Assembly: GCA_964553795.1 (NCBI GenBank)
Contig: CAZKMR010000003.1
Location: forward strand, 1-64,000
Source: JADLHS01 sp964553795
GTDB taxonomy: Bacteria > Verrucomicrobiota > Verrucomicrobiia > Limisphaerales > JADLHS01
DNA: 64,000 nucleotides
Direction of reading: 5' to 3'
Part shown: positions 54,232 through 62,633 of the stretch, one piece after another
Position numbering within the stretch: position 1 is the stretch's first letter
Layout: every line of letters starts with the position of its first letter
The notes under the pieces: model-generated
What the model was told of the DNA's origin: nothing
Databases searched by the model: none
Seen by the model: the letters and a program-made list of their open reading frames with translations, nothing else
Made by a program: the position numbers and the translations under genes

Positions 54232-57066
54232 TCATTGCGCCGCGTTGGCGGGCGGAAGATCCCCAAAGAAGAAATCCACTTCGCCCGTGTAGGGTCCGGC
54301 AGCGTGGGTCGGAGCGGACGTCGGCCCGGTGAGACCAGGATCGGGCGTGGCGAACTTATGGCCAATGGTATTGATGGCGTGAAGGAAGGAAAGGTTGCCC
54401 GGCGGGAAGGTCGGACTCACGCCCGGACGACTTGTGGATGCGACAGGCGGCGTGAGCACCCGGAAGAATAAATCAGGCGTGCTCGTAACAACTGTGATGT
54501 CGGCGGGACTGGATTCCAATTGCGCCCAGTAAAGCTGGCCGTGGTAGCCGCGAAATTCTGGATAGGTCCATTGTTTTCCGGTGTCGGTGTGGTTCGCAGT
54601 CTTGTAATGCACCGCCACTTCCTGACCGGCGCGCCGGTTCTTCCACACGCGATACGGCCCCTGCCCCAGCCAACGCATCGCGCTGACGTTCGTTTCCGGA
54701 TAATCAAACGTAACGCCGAGCCACGACTGCGGTCCGGTCAGCGTGTAGCGATAGCGCAATTGCAGCCAGCCGTCGGGCCGGACGCGCCATTGGAAACCAT
54801 CGCTCGCACTCGTCACGTCATTCATCGTCACCACGTAATCCGCGCCATCGAAACCATGCGTAACGCTGTTTGTGCTCCATGAACCTGTGACTGGACGCGG
54901 GCCGTTCGCCAGCGCCACTGGCTGGCCGGCGACGCTGACGCCGTTCAATCGCCCACTCGCCAGATCAAACCGCCAAGCGCGCGAGCCGTTGGTGACGCTG
55001 AGTTCGCCGCCCGCAACGCCCGTCGTCAGCCCGCGCGCCGGTTCGGCCCGACTTGCAACAATCCGATCCCGCACCTGCGCCGCGCTGCGCAACGTCCACG
55101 TCCACGTGTAGATTTCGCGGCCATGCGGATCTTCCGCCGTCAGGCGAAGCGCATCATGGTCGGACCAGTTTTCCGGGAGATTAAGCTTAAGGACGCCCGA
55201 TGCACCGGGGGCAACGGAGGGTCCGGCGAATTTTGGACCGTTCACGTTGGCGACGAAATCTTTTCCATCCGCACCGGTGGCGGGATCAGGAAAAGAACCA
55301 AGCTGCCAGTGGAACGTGCATTGGTTGAGCGCAGTGAAATCGAAACGATTTTCAATCGCGAGCGTGCCGTCAAACGGGGCCGGTTGCGGCGCTGTGATTT
55401 GCACCGGACTCCACAGCGCCTTCACGGTGTAATAGCTGGCCTCCTTCTCGCGATACGGGCCGAGAATGCCATCTGGTGCGTTGTCGCCCGCCACATCAAT
55501 CGCGCCGCCCCGATCGTCGCGCACCAATCCTTCATCGAGCAACGCCCAGATGAACATGCCGCCGCTGTTGGGCGCGACGCGCATGGCGTTCCAGTGATCT
55601 GCCAGCCCCGCGCCACCGCCGCCGTCATAAAGAGCATGCTGAATTTCCGTGGGCATAAACACCGGTTTGCCCGCGCCCAGATAATTCGTGACCTGCCGAT
55701 AGGTGGCGTAGTGATGCGTGCGAACGCCGCCGGTGAGTTCGGATTCCCAATTTGCCGGATGCAACACGAGGCGGTTCTGCGGATCCCACAGCGCGAAGTC
55801 GTCGTCCACCGTGGGATTCGAGCCGCCTTCGTTGCCATTCGCCCACGCGAAAATGCACGGATGATTCACGTCGCGAACGACCAATTCGCGCACGAGTCCC
55901 GGAGCGATCTGGTTGTCATACGGCGGGGCCTGCCAGCCGCCTAATTCGTCAATCACCAGCAGCCCGAGGCGGTCGCATTCCTCGAGGAAATGTTTCGCGG
56001 GCGGATAATGGCTCATCCGCACGGCGTTCATGTTCATGCTCTTGATCGTCTCTATGTCGCTGATACTGAGGGCGCGACTCGTGGTCCGGCCGGAGGTGGG
56101 CCAGAACTCGTGCCGGTTCACGCCGCGCAGCAGGATCTTTTTGCCGTTCAAAAAGAAGCCGACGCTGTTGGTGAAGGTGATCGTGCCAAAACCGATGGTC
56201 TCGGTAAGAGAATGAATGCGGTTCGCCTCGTCACGCAGTTGGATCGTCAGCTTGTAGAGATGAGGAAATTCCGGCGACCACGGTTGCGGCTGCGGTAAGG
56301 TGGCCGCGAGCACGACGTTCGATGCGCCCGCGGCGACGGTTGTGGTGAATTCCTTTCCCAGCGGCGCACCAGTCGAATCCGTCACCTGCGCGGCCACGGT
56401 GTAATCTTTCGTCAGGCCCGATAAGAAAGCGTGAACCGCAATCTTCCCATCGGCCTTCGCGTCCGTGGCGATGCGTTCGATGAATTCCTTGGGGCGCGCC
56501 TCGAGATAGACCGGGCGATAGATACCGCCAAAGGTCCAGTAATCCGCCTGGCGCTCCGCCTGATTGATCGAGGTGTTGGCGGATTTTTTCCACACGGTGA
56601 CTTCGAGCAGATTACTCGCACCGCAAATCAACTTGCCCGTGACCTCGTAGCTGAATTCGTAAAAGCCGCCCTGATGCAGCGTCGGCGTTGAACTCGTGGG
56701 CGCGTACGGGAGCAATTGTCCGTTCAGCCGCGCTTCAGTGTCGGTCATCACTCCCTCGAAGACGAGGAACACGCGTTGATTCGTCCATGCACTCGGCACA
56801 GTGAACTGGCAGCGATACTCACCATACTCGCTGGTGCGGTCATTCCCGTATTCGTAGCTGCCAAAACCTTTAGTGTCCCAACAGGACGGGACCGGAATGT
56901 TGGTCCAAATTCCGGCGTTGCGTCCGGCGGAAACACGAAACTCCCACGGCACGGTGTGATCCTTGTCGGTGCCGGAGAGATACTGAATCTCGTTGGTGGT
57001 AGCACCGCAGCAGACCGAGCCAGCAATCAAGAACGTTGCGACCGCCGTTACAGATCCGATTCTCAT
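54232..57066 (-). CDS. GH2-family beta-galactosidase (LacZ-like five-domain form)
   Basis: 944 residues from the ATG at 57066 (a GTG at 57087 is possible). Signal peptide (SVTAVATFLIAGSVCCGA). Domains: sugar-binding jelly roll (about 35-210), Ig-like, TIM barrel (about 300-560) with acid/base Glu413 in WANGNEGG and nucleophile Glu474 in FMPTEIQHA, Ig-like, and a LacZ small-chain-like C-terminal domain (about 675-940, MRWLGQGPYRVW). Clearly distinct from the GH2 at 43.4 kb, so the two probably attack different galactosyl linkages. Same strand as the GH31-GH3-GH9-GH2 genes. Confidence 0.9.
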   Translation of the reverse strand: MRIGSVTAVATFLIAGSVCCGATTNEIQYLSGTDKDHTVPWEFRVSAGRNAGIWTNIPVPSCWDTKGFGSYEYGNDRTSEYGEYRCQFTVPSAWTNQRVFLVFEGVMTDTEARLNGQLLPYAPTSSTPTLHQGGFYEFSYEVTGKLICGASNLLEVTVWKKSANTSINQAERQADYWTFGGIYRPVYLEARPKEFIERIATDAKADGKIAVHAFLSGLTKDYTVAAQVTDSTGAPLGKEFTTTVAAGASNVVLAATLPQPQPWSPEFPHLYKLTIQLRDEANRIHSLTETIGFGTITFTNSVGFFLNGKKILLRGVNRHEFWPTSGRTTSRALSISDIETIKSMNMNAVRMSHYPPAKHFLEECDRLGLLVIDELGGWQAPPYDNQIAPGLVRELVVRDVNHPCIFAWANGNEGGSNPTVDDDFALWDPQNRLVLHPANWESELTGGVRTHHYATYRQVTNYLGAGKPVFMPTEIQHALYDGGGGAGLADHWNAMRVAPNSGGMFIWALLDEGLVRDDRGGAIDVAGDNAPDGILGPYREKEASYYTVKALWSPVQITAPQPAPFDGTLAIENRFDFTALNQCTFHWQLGSFPDPATGADGKDFVANVNGPKFAGPSVAPGASGVLKLNLPENWSDHDALRLTAEDPHGREIYTWTWTLRSAAQVRDRIVASRAEPARGLTTGVAGGELSVTNGSRAWRFDLASGRLNGVSVAGQPVALANGPRPVTGSWSTNSVTHGFDGADYVVTMNDVTSASDGFQWRVRPDGWLQLRYRYTLTGPQSWLGVTFDYPETNVSAMRWLGQGPYRVWKNRRAGQEVAVHYKTANHTDTGKQWTYPEFRGYHGQLYWAQLESSPADITVVTSTPDLFFRVLTPPVASTSRPGVSPTFPPGNLSFLHAINTIGHKFATPDPGLTGPTSAPTHAAGPYTGEVDFFFGDLPPANAAQ

Positions 57067-57083
57067 GAGATTCAATGAAATGG

Positions 57084-57530
57084 TCACAACGATAAACCCA
57101 GAGGTTGATTGTTTCCGTCTCTGGACCGAACCATGCCTACGTAGTCTTCAGGAACCGCCGCCGCCAAACACTGGAAATCCCGGTATGACGCGGCGGGCAG
57201 TCGCCATTCGCCGGGCATGACGCAGGCCACGCGCCGCTTGCCAAAGCCCGCCTCCTTCAACTCACGCGCTTCCGCGATGGCGAACAGGCGCTCGTATTGA
57301 ACTACTACGATTTGATCAGCTGGAATTCGGGATAGCTCCATGGCGAATGCGAGGAATGTTTTCTGAATCAACCGAACCTGTGGCTGGTGACGGTAACAGC
57401 TTTGAATATCTGGCCCCGCATCGAGCACTCGCGCAAAAAGCCTTCGAAATCTCCGATCCAAAATAAACGTAAGCCAACGCGGCTCGAGAAGGAAAGCTTC
57501 AGATTCATGACCCGACCACCCTAACACCAC
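57084..57530 (-). CDS. Doubtful hypothetical protein
   Basis: 148 codons from a GTG, with no upstream Shine-Dalgarno and no recognised domain. The translation has a plausible helix-strand pattern in the centre (ADQIVVVQYERLF) and a hydrophobic-basic composition (many Arg and Leu). Its stop region overlaps the alternative GTG start of the GH2 gene. It may be a decayed gene or a chance frame; I cannot name a family. Confidence 0.3.
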   Translation of the reverse strand: MVLGWSGHESEAFLLEPRWLTFILDRRFRRLFARVLDAGPDIQSCYRHQPQVRLIQKTFLAFAMELSRIPADQIVVVQYERLFAIAEARELKEAGFGKRRVACVMPGEWRLPAASYRDFQCLAAAVPEDYVGMVRSRDGNNQPLGLSL

Positions 57531-57630
57531 CGCTTCCGGAAAAGCATGTCGGTAAACTCTGTGACCCCGTTGAGTTGTCAGTGGAAATTTTTTTGTCCCT
57601 CAGATCTGCCACAGGCGTAGCGACCCGGGA

Positions 57631-57666
57631 AAAACAAATCGGGCCGGGGTTTCTGCCCGGCCCGAT
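57631..57666 (-). terminator. Intrinsic terminator after the broken PEP-CTERM gene
   Basis: An 11-bp perfect GC-rich stem (ATCGGGCCGGG/CCCGGCCCGAT, 57638-57666) with a 7-nt loop, followed on the minus strand by TTGTTTTT. It lies 22 bp past the stop of the PEP-CTERM-like gene. Confidence 0.88.
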
Positions 57667-57687
57667 GGTTAGACATGAAACCAATTG

Positions 57688-58387
57688 TTAGCAAGCAGTC
57701 CGGCGTCGGAAAGCGGCGAGCGCACCGAAAGCCAAACTCAAGAAGGCAGCCACGCCGGGTTCCGGGATCGGCTGGGTCACCACGATGTTATCAATCGCAA
57801 ACGTCTGGGTGCCGTTAGCCAGACCATCGCCACCGCCCGCCCAAGTACCAACGAACCAGGCGAAGCCGATGCTGGAATAACTCAGACCGGGATTGGTGAT
57901 GATCGCGGCATGCGGCGTGAGATCAAACGTGTGCGTTTGAAAACTGCCATTGGCCAGGCTGCCCGAAGCCGCATCAACCGGAACCCATCCACCCTCATAG
58001 TTCAGGAGCAATTTGACTGCGTTACCATAGACGCCCCGGCCATTGGGATTGGTCCAGTTGGAATAAACGTCCACGCTCAAGCTGGTTGCTCCCGAGTTCA
58101 AGAAACTGCGAGTGTCCCGTTCAAGAATCGTGTTCATCGTCCAGCCGGAGAAACTGGCCGGCACAGTGAACGAATTCCCGAAGCTATACGTGCCGTCGGA
58201 GGCGCGGTCCTGGTTGACCCGTCCCAACGGAACCGTTGAGGGTGCCCGCCGTCCATTCGTTGAGAGTACCCGATTCGAAGGACTCGGTGTAGTTACCAAA
58301 AGCGCTGGGCAGCGCTCCCAGCAATGCGATTGCCGCCAGCCCGGCGGCGGCCTCCGTTTTCAATGATTTTGCTCTGATTTTTAACAT
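57688..58387 (-). pseudogene. PEP-CTERM secreted protein, frameshifted
   Basis: Two overlapping frames together make one protein. The first (from the ATG at 58387) gives a signal peptide (AAGLAAIALLGALPSAFG) and TESFESGTLNEWTAGTLN; the second (ending at 57688) continues RVNQDRASDGTYSFGNSF through a beta-rich domain to the sorting signal IPEPGVAAFLSLAFGALAAFRRR. One extra base near 58220-58240 would explain the break. About 230 residues when joined. It may be a true pseudogene, a phase-variable gene or a base-call error. Its own terminator is intact. Confidence 0.75.
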
Positions 58388-58695
58388 AATACGACCGTTG
58401 GTTGGATGTTTGGGTTTCTGTCAGGGACGGGATAGAAACTAGCAACAGCCCCGATCGTCGTCATGTCGCTAGAACCTATGATATCCCTTTGAGCGACGCG
58501 GGACGAGAGGAACGAATAAAGCATTCGGCAAGCGGATATTACTCGCCAGGTAGTAACCGGAAACCACGCCGATCCTCGTCTGCTCCAGCCAGAACAACGC
58601 GGTCGAAGCCGCCGCGCCATGTGCGGAGCGAATGCTTCTCACGAGAGCGGACATTGCCCTTGCGCTTTGTGCGACTCGCGCAACAAGATGATTGG
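58388..58695. other. Divergent intergenic region, 308 bp
   Basis: Separates the minus-strand PEP-CTERM gene from the sensor kinase gene. The kinase frame is open throughout, but the extra 98 residues are Arg/Ser-rich, without a Met, and would bury the signal peptide, so this is treated as non-coding. No clear promoter or RNA gene seen. Confidence 0.45.
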
Positions 58696-61600
58696 GTGAT
58701 CCGTTTCGTTTCATGGCAATGCTGTCTCGCCGCGCTTTGGTGTTTTGGGGTGGGCATGGCTCTGGCTCAACAGGTCTCCACTTCCCCGCATTACATAGTG
58801 CAACATTGGGAAGCGGGCGCCACCGAGGACGGTTTGCCGCAGAATACGGTGACGGCCGTGGTCCAGACGCAGGACGGCTATTTGTGGGTCGGCACTTACA
58901 GCGGGCTGGCGCGATTCGACGGCTTGCGGTTCACGGTCTTCAACGACAGCAACACCCCGGGATTGGCGAGCAGCCGGGTGACGAGTTTATTTGAAGCCGA
59001 TGATGGCACGTTGTGGATCGGTCACGAAGGGGGCGAGGTTTCCAGTTATCGCGAAGGCCGGTTTCAGGCAGCCAAATTTCAAGCGAAGTGGAGCGGCGGA
59101 AAAATTTACAATCTCGCCACGGACGCGGCGGGCGATGTCTGGCTGCTGAATGCCGAAGGCTTGCTGGCCCGACTACGCGATGGCCTCGTGCTCACGCCCG
59201 AAGCGGGGACTGCGGCCAAGGTGGTGGATCTGGTCCGCTCGCACAGCGGCAAAATCTGGGTCAGCCGCAATGGTCGCGTGTCGGAACTGCGCGGGGAACA
59301 ACTGATTCCCCTGCCCTTCACTGAAGCATGGACCAATAATTATGTCCCGGGTATTGGCGTGAGTCGGGATGATCATCTCTGGTTGATCCTCGGTAACGAG
59401 GCGCGCAAATGGAAGGGCGACGGTTGGGGCGAAGAACTGCAAGGGGTGCCTTGGCCGTACAAACCGTATCACAAAGTATTGGAAACGCGGTCCGGCGCGC
59501 TGGCCGCCAGCAGTTCCGACAACGGCTTCGTGTTGCTTCGCGGCGGTGTGCAACCCGCGCTGATCTTCAATCGCTCCAATGGTTTTCCTTCCGATTGGAT
59601 CACGACGCTCTGCGAGGATCGGGAAGGCAATCTCTGGACGGGAACGGGCGGGGCCGGGCTGGCGGCGGTGCGCCGCGGCGTGATTCAAACGGTGGCCGCG
59701 CCCGACGAATGGTTGGGCCGGGCGGTGTTGTCCGTGTATCCCGGAAGCGATGGCAGCTTGTGGATCGGGACCGAGGGTGCGGGATTGTATCAACTGCGCG
59801 ACAACCAGTGGCGCCGCTTTGCCGGCGAAGCGGGGATCAACGTGCCGTACGTGTGGTCAGTGATCGAAGATGCCAAGGATGAATTGTGGATTGGTCGCTG
59901 GAGTGGAATTCAAAAGCGCGTGGCCGATCGATTCGAGTTGGTGCCCGGGCTGGAAAATCTGACCGCGCCCGTCACGGCTTTGCTCCGCGCGCGGGGAGGC
60001 GGTTTGTGGCTGGGGACCGGAGCGGGATTAATCCGATGGCAGGATGGAAATCGCGTTTGGCCCGAAACGACCAACAATCCCACGAAAAGTGATGTGCGCG
60101 TCATGGCGGAAACTCGCGATGGAACGGTTTGGTTCGGCACCGCTGGCAGCGGTCTGGGTCGGCTCAAAGACGGACAAGTGCAATGGTTTCACGAAGCCGA
60201 CGGCCTGGCCTCCGAATACATCGGCAGTTTGCATTTGGAAGATGACGACACGCTTTGGATTGGCACGCTGGGCGGCGGACTCAATCGATTCAAGGCCGGG
60301 CGCTTGACCAGCGTCGGCCCGCGGCAAGGTTTGCCCAACGGCTACATTGCGCACATTGAAGATGATGGCCTGGGATTCTTCTGGATGAGTTCGCACAACG
60401 GTCTCATCCGGGTCGCCAAATCAGCCTTGGAGGCATGCGCCGATGGAGTAGCGACCGAGGCGTATTTTCGGACGTATGGATTGAGTGACGGCATGCCCAC
60501 GCTCAAATGCTCCAGCGGCTTGCAGGCAGCGGGGTGCAAAACCGCCGATGGCCGACTCTGGTTTGCCACCAGCCGCGGCCTCGTCGCGGTCACGCCCGAC
60601 AACGTGCGCACGAATCTGCTGCCGCCGCCTGTGGTGGTGGAGCAAATGTTTGTGAACGAAGAATCGGTTGCATTCACGCCTGATGCTCCGGAGGAATTGC
60701 GCATCCCGCCGGGTCGACATCGAATTGATTTTGAATACAGCGGCCTGAGCTTCATCGCTTCCGAACGGGTTCAGTTCAAACATCGATTGGGAAATTGGGA
60801 AGATGACTGGGTGAACGCTGGCAGCAAACGTTCGGTGAGCTACAACTATCTTCCTCCGGGCCACTATCGATTTGAGGTCATCGCGCGCAATAACGACGGC
60901 ATTTGGAGCACCCAACCCGCCGTGGTCAGATTCAACGTGTTGCCGTTCTTTTGGCAAACACTGTGGTTTCGCGTCCTGACCGCAGTGGTGCTCGTAACGG
61001 TGGCGGCGGGCGGAGTGTGGTTTGAGACGCGCCGTCGGATGCGCCTGAAGCTGGAACGATTGGAGCGGCAGCGCGCCGTTGAAAGCGAGCGGGCCCGCAT
61101 TGCGAAAGACATTCACGATGATCTGGGCTCAACTCTGACGCGGATCACCATGTTAAGCGATCCGCTGCGCGGCCGCGGCGAAGAACTGCCGGCCGCCGCC
61201 GGCAATCTTCACCAGATCCACACTACCGCCCGGGAGTTAACCCGGTCCATGGATGAAATCGTTTGGGCCATCAACCCGCAACACGACACGCTCGACAGTC
61301 TGATGGCGTATCTGGAAAGTTTTGCGCAGGATTTTCTCGGCACGGCCCGGATTCGCTGCCGGTTTGACGTGCCGCTGCAACTGCCGGTGCTGCCGCTGAC
61401 GGCCGAAGCGCGGCACAATTTATTTCTCGCCTTCAAAGAAGCCCTGCATAACGTGGTGAAACATTCCCAAGCCACCGAAGTGCGCATCAGCGCGGAACTG
61501 ACCGCCACCGATTTCACTTTGATGCTGCAAGACAACGGCAGCGGCTTCCTGCTGGTCGAAGCGCACCGCAAGGGCTTCGGCAACGGACTGGCCAACATGC

Positions 61601-61704
61601 GCCGCCGCCTGGCAAAAATTGGCGGGCAATGTGATATTGAACCTGTCCCCGGCGCAGGAACGAAGGTAAAGTTCATTGTGAAACTGGCGGCGGCGTCCGT
61701 GTAA
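58696..61704 (+). CDS. Beta-propeller sensor histidine kinase (HTCS-like, without receiver)
   Basis: About 1002 residues from a GTG at 58696, chosen because it gives a normal signal peptide (CCLAALWCFGVGMALAQ). Periplasmic Reg_prop propeller blades (about 30-650; repeated DGYLWVGTYSGLARFDG and DGTVWFGTAGSGLGRL), a Y_Y_Y domain (about 670-745), one transmembrane helix (about 752-776), HisKA_3 with phospho-acceptor His807 in IAKDIHDDLGS, and an HATPase (about 900-1000; NxxKHS-type NVVKHS, DNGSGF, GNGLANMRRR). It senses an extracellular ligand, probably a sugar, and phosphorylates the adjacent LuxR-type regulator. Confidence 0.93.
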   Translation: MIRFVSWQCCLAALWCFGVGMALAQQVSTSPHYIVQHWEAGATEDGLPQNTVTAVVQTQDGYLWVGTYSGLARFDGLRFTVFNDSNTPGLASSRVTSLFEADDGTLWIGHEGGEVSSYREGRFQAAKFQAKWSGGKIYNLATDAAGDVWLLNAEGLLARLRDGLVLTPEAGTAAKVVDLVRSHSGKIWVSRNGRVSELRGEQLIPLPFTEAWTNNYVPGIGVSRDDHLWLILGNEARKWKGDGWGEELQGVPWPYKPYHKVLETRSGALAASSSDNGFVLLRGGVQPALIFNRSNGFPSDWITTLCEDREGNLWTGTGGAGLAAVRRGVIQTVAAPDEWLGRAVLSVYPGSDGSLWIGTEGAGLYQLRDNQWRRFAGEAGINVPYVWSVIEDAKDELWIGRWSGIQKRVADRFELVPGLENLTAPVTALLRARGGGLWLGTGAGLIRWQDGNRVWPETTNNPTKSDVRVMAETRDGTVWFGTAGSGLGRLKDGQVQWFHEADGLASEYIGSLHLEDDDTLWIGTLGGGLNRFKAGRLTSVGPRQGLPNGYIAHIEDDGLGFFWMSSHNGLIRVAKSALEACADGVATEAYFRTYGLSDGMPTLKCSSGLQAAGCKTADGRLWFATSRGLVAVTPDNVRTNLLPPPVVVEQMFVNEESVAFTPDAPEELRIPPGRHRIDFEYSGLSFIASERVQFKHRLGNWEDDWVNAGSKRSVSYNYLPPGHYRFEVIARNNDGIWSTQPAVVRFNVLPFFWQTLWFRVLTAVVLVTVAAGGVWFETRRRMRLKLERLERQRAVESERARIAKDIHDDLGSTLTRITMLSDPLRGRGEELPAAAGNLHQIHTTARELTRSMDEIVWAINPQHDTLDSLMAYLESFAQDFLGTARIRCRFDVPLQLPVLPLTAEARHNLFLAFKEALHNVVKHSQATEVRISAELTATDFTLMLQDNGSGFLLVEAHRKGFGNGLANMRRRLAKIGGQCDIEPVPGAGTKVKFIVKLAAASV

Positions 61705-61769
61705 TGATTCCCGAGACATCGCCTCGTGTCATAGGGATTAGCGACTGCCGGCATGGACAGCATTGTGAT

Positions 61770-62420
61770 ATGAAAAAAGGATTGAGTACGAATGTTTCCA
61801 TCGTGGAGGACGATCCCTCCATTCGGCAGATTCTGACCGAGTGGATTGATCGCGCGGAAGGATTGCGTTGCCATTCCGTCCATGACAGCGCCGAAAGCGC
61901 TCTCGCAAAATTGCCGGAAGAAAAGCCGCGCCTCGTCCTCGTGGACATCAACCTGCCCGGCCAAAGCGGCATCGAATGCGTCCGTCGTCTCAAACCCGCG
62001 ATGCCCGACACGCAGTTCGTGATGCTCACGGTCTATGAAGATACGGCGCACATCTTTGACGCGTTGAAAGCGGGCGCGTCCGGCTATCTGCTCAAACGCA
62101 CGCCGCGCGAAGAACTCATCGCCGCGCTGCGACAAGTGCATGAAGGCGGTTCGCCCATGACCAGCTACATCGCCCGCAAAGTGGTCCAATCTTTTTACCA
62201 GGCCCCGACGGAACGTCCGGAAACCGAAGGGTTGTCCCCGCGCGAACGCGAAGTGCTCGAACTGCTGGCGCGCGGCTACTTCTACAAGGAAATCACCGAA
62301 ACGCTCGGCATCAGCATGTCCACGGTGAACACGCACGTGCGGCGCATTTACGAAAAGCTTCACGTGCATTCGCGCGCTCAGGCCGTGGCCAAACTCACCG
62401 AGGCGACCACCCGCCGGTGA
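61770..62420 (+). CDS. NarL/LuxR-family response regulator
   Basis: 216 residues from the ATG at 61770; an ATG at 61704 overlapping the kinase stop (TAATG) would add 22 residues. Receiver domain with acidic EDD13-15, phosphoacceptor Asp59 in LVLVDINLPG, Thr in MLTVYED and Lys in YLLKRT; LuxR-type HTH (about 150-210) with LSPREREVLELLARG and STVNTHVRRIYEKLHVHSR. The partner of the propeller kinase, controlling transcription of unknown targets, plausibly the neighbouring hydrolase genes. Confidence 0.94.
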   Translation: MKKGLSTNVSIVEDDPSIRQILTEWIDRAEGLRCHSVHDSAESALAKLPEEKPRLVLVDINLPGQSGIECVRRLKPAMPDTQFVMLTVYEDTAHIFDALKAGASGYLLKRTPREELIAALRQVHEGGSPMTSYIARKVVQSFYQAPTERPETEGLSPREREVLELLARGYFYKEITETLGISMSTVNTHVRRIYEKLHVHSRAQAVAKLTEATTRR

Positions 62421-62633
62421 ACCGGTCGCCGGGTCGCGCCTGACTGTCCCCTCTCTGTCCCCCGCCCGTCACAGGTTCCTCCGACATGACGGCAACTGAG
62501 GATCCGGTATCGTGGCGCCATGTTCCCAAGTCTAAATCAGGCGCAGCGCTCCGCGAGCGGTTGTTGCCGGATCAACAAGGATACCCATCGTTACTTTCTC
62601 ACAAAGTAAATCCACCAACCATACCGTGACCCA

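Larger units (their letters stand above)
57067..57687. other. Intergenic region, about 620 bp
   Basis: Between the GH2 gene and the broken PEP-CTERM gene. It holds a doubtful 148-codon minus frame and the PEP-CTERM terminator (both listed). Nothing else is recognisable, but the GH2 promoter must be here if the doubtful frame is not a gene. Confidence 0.4.
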
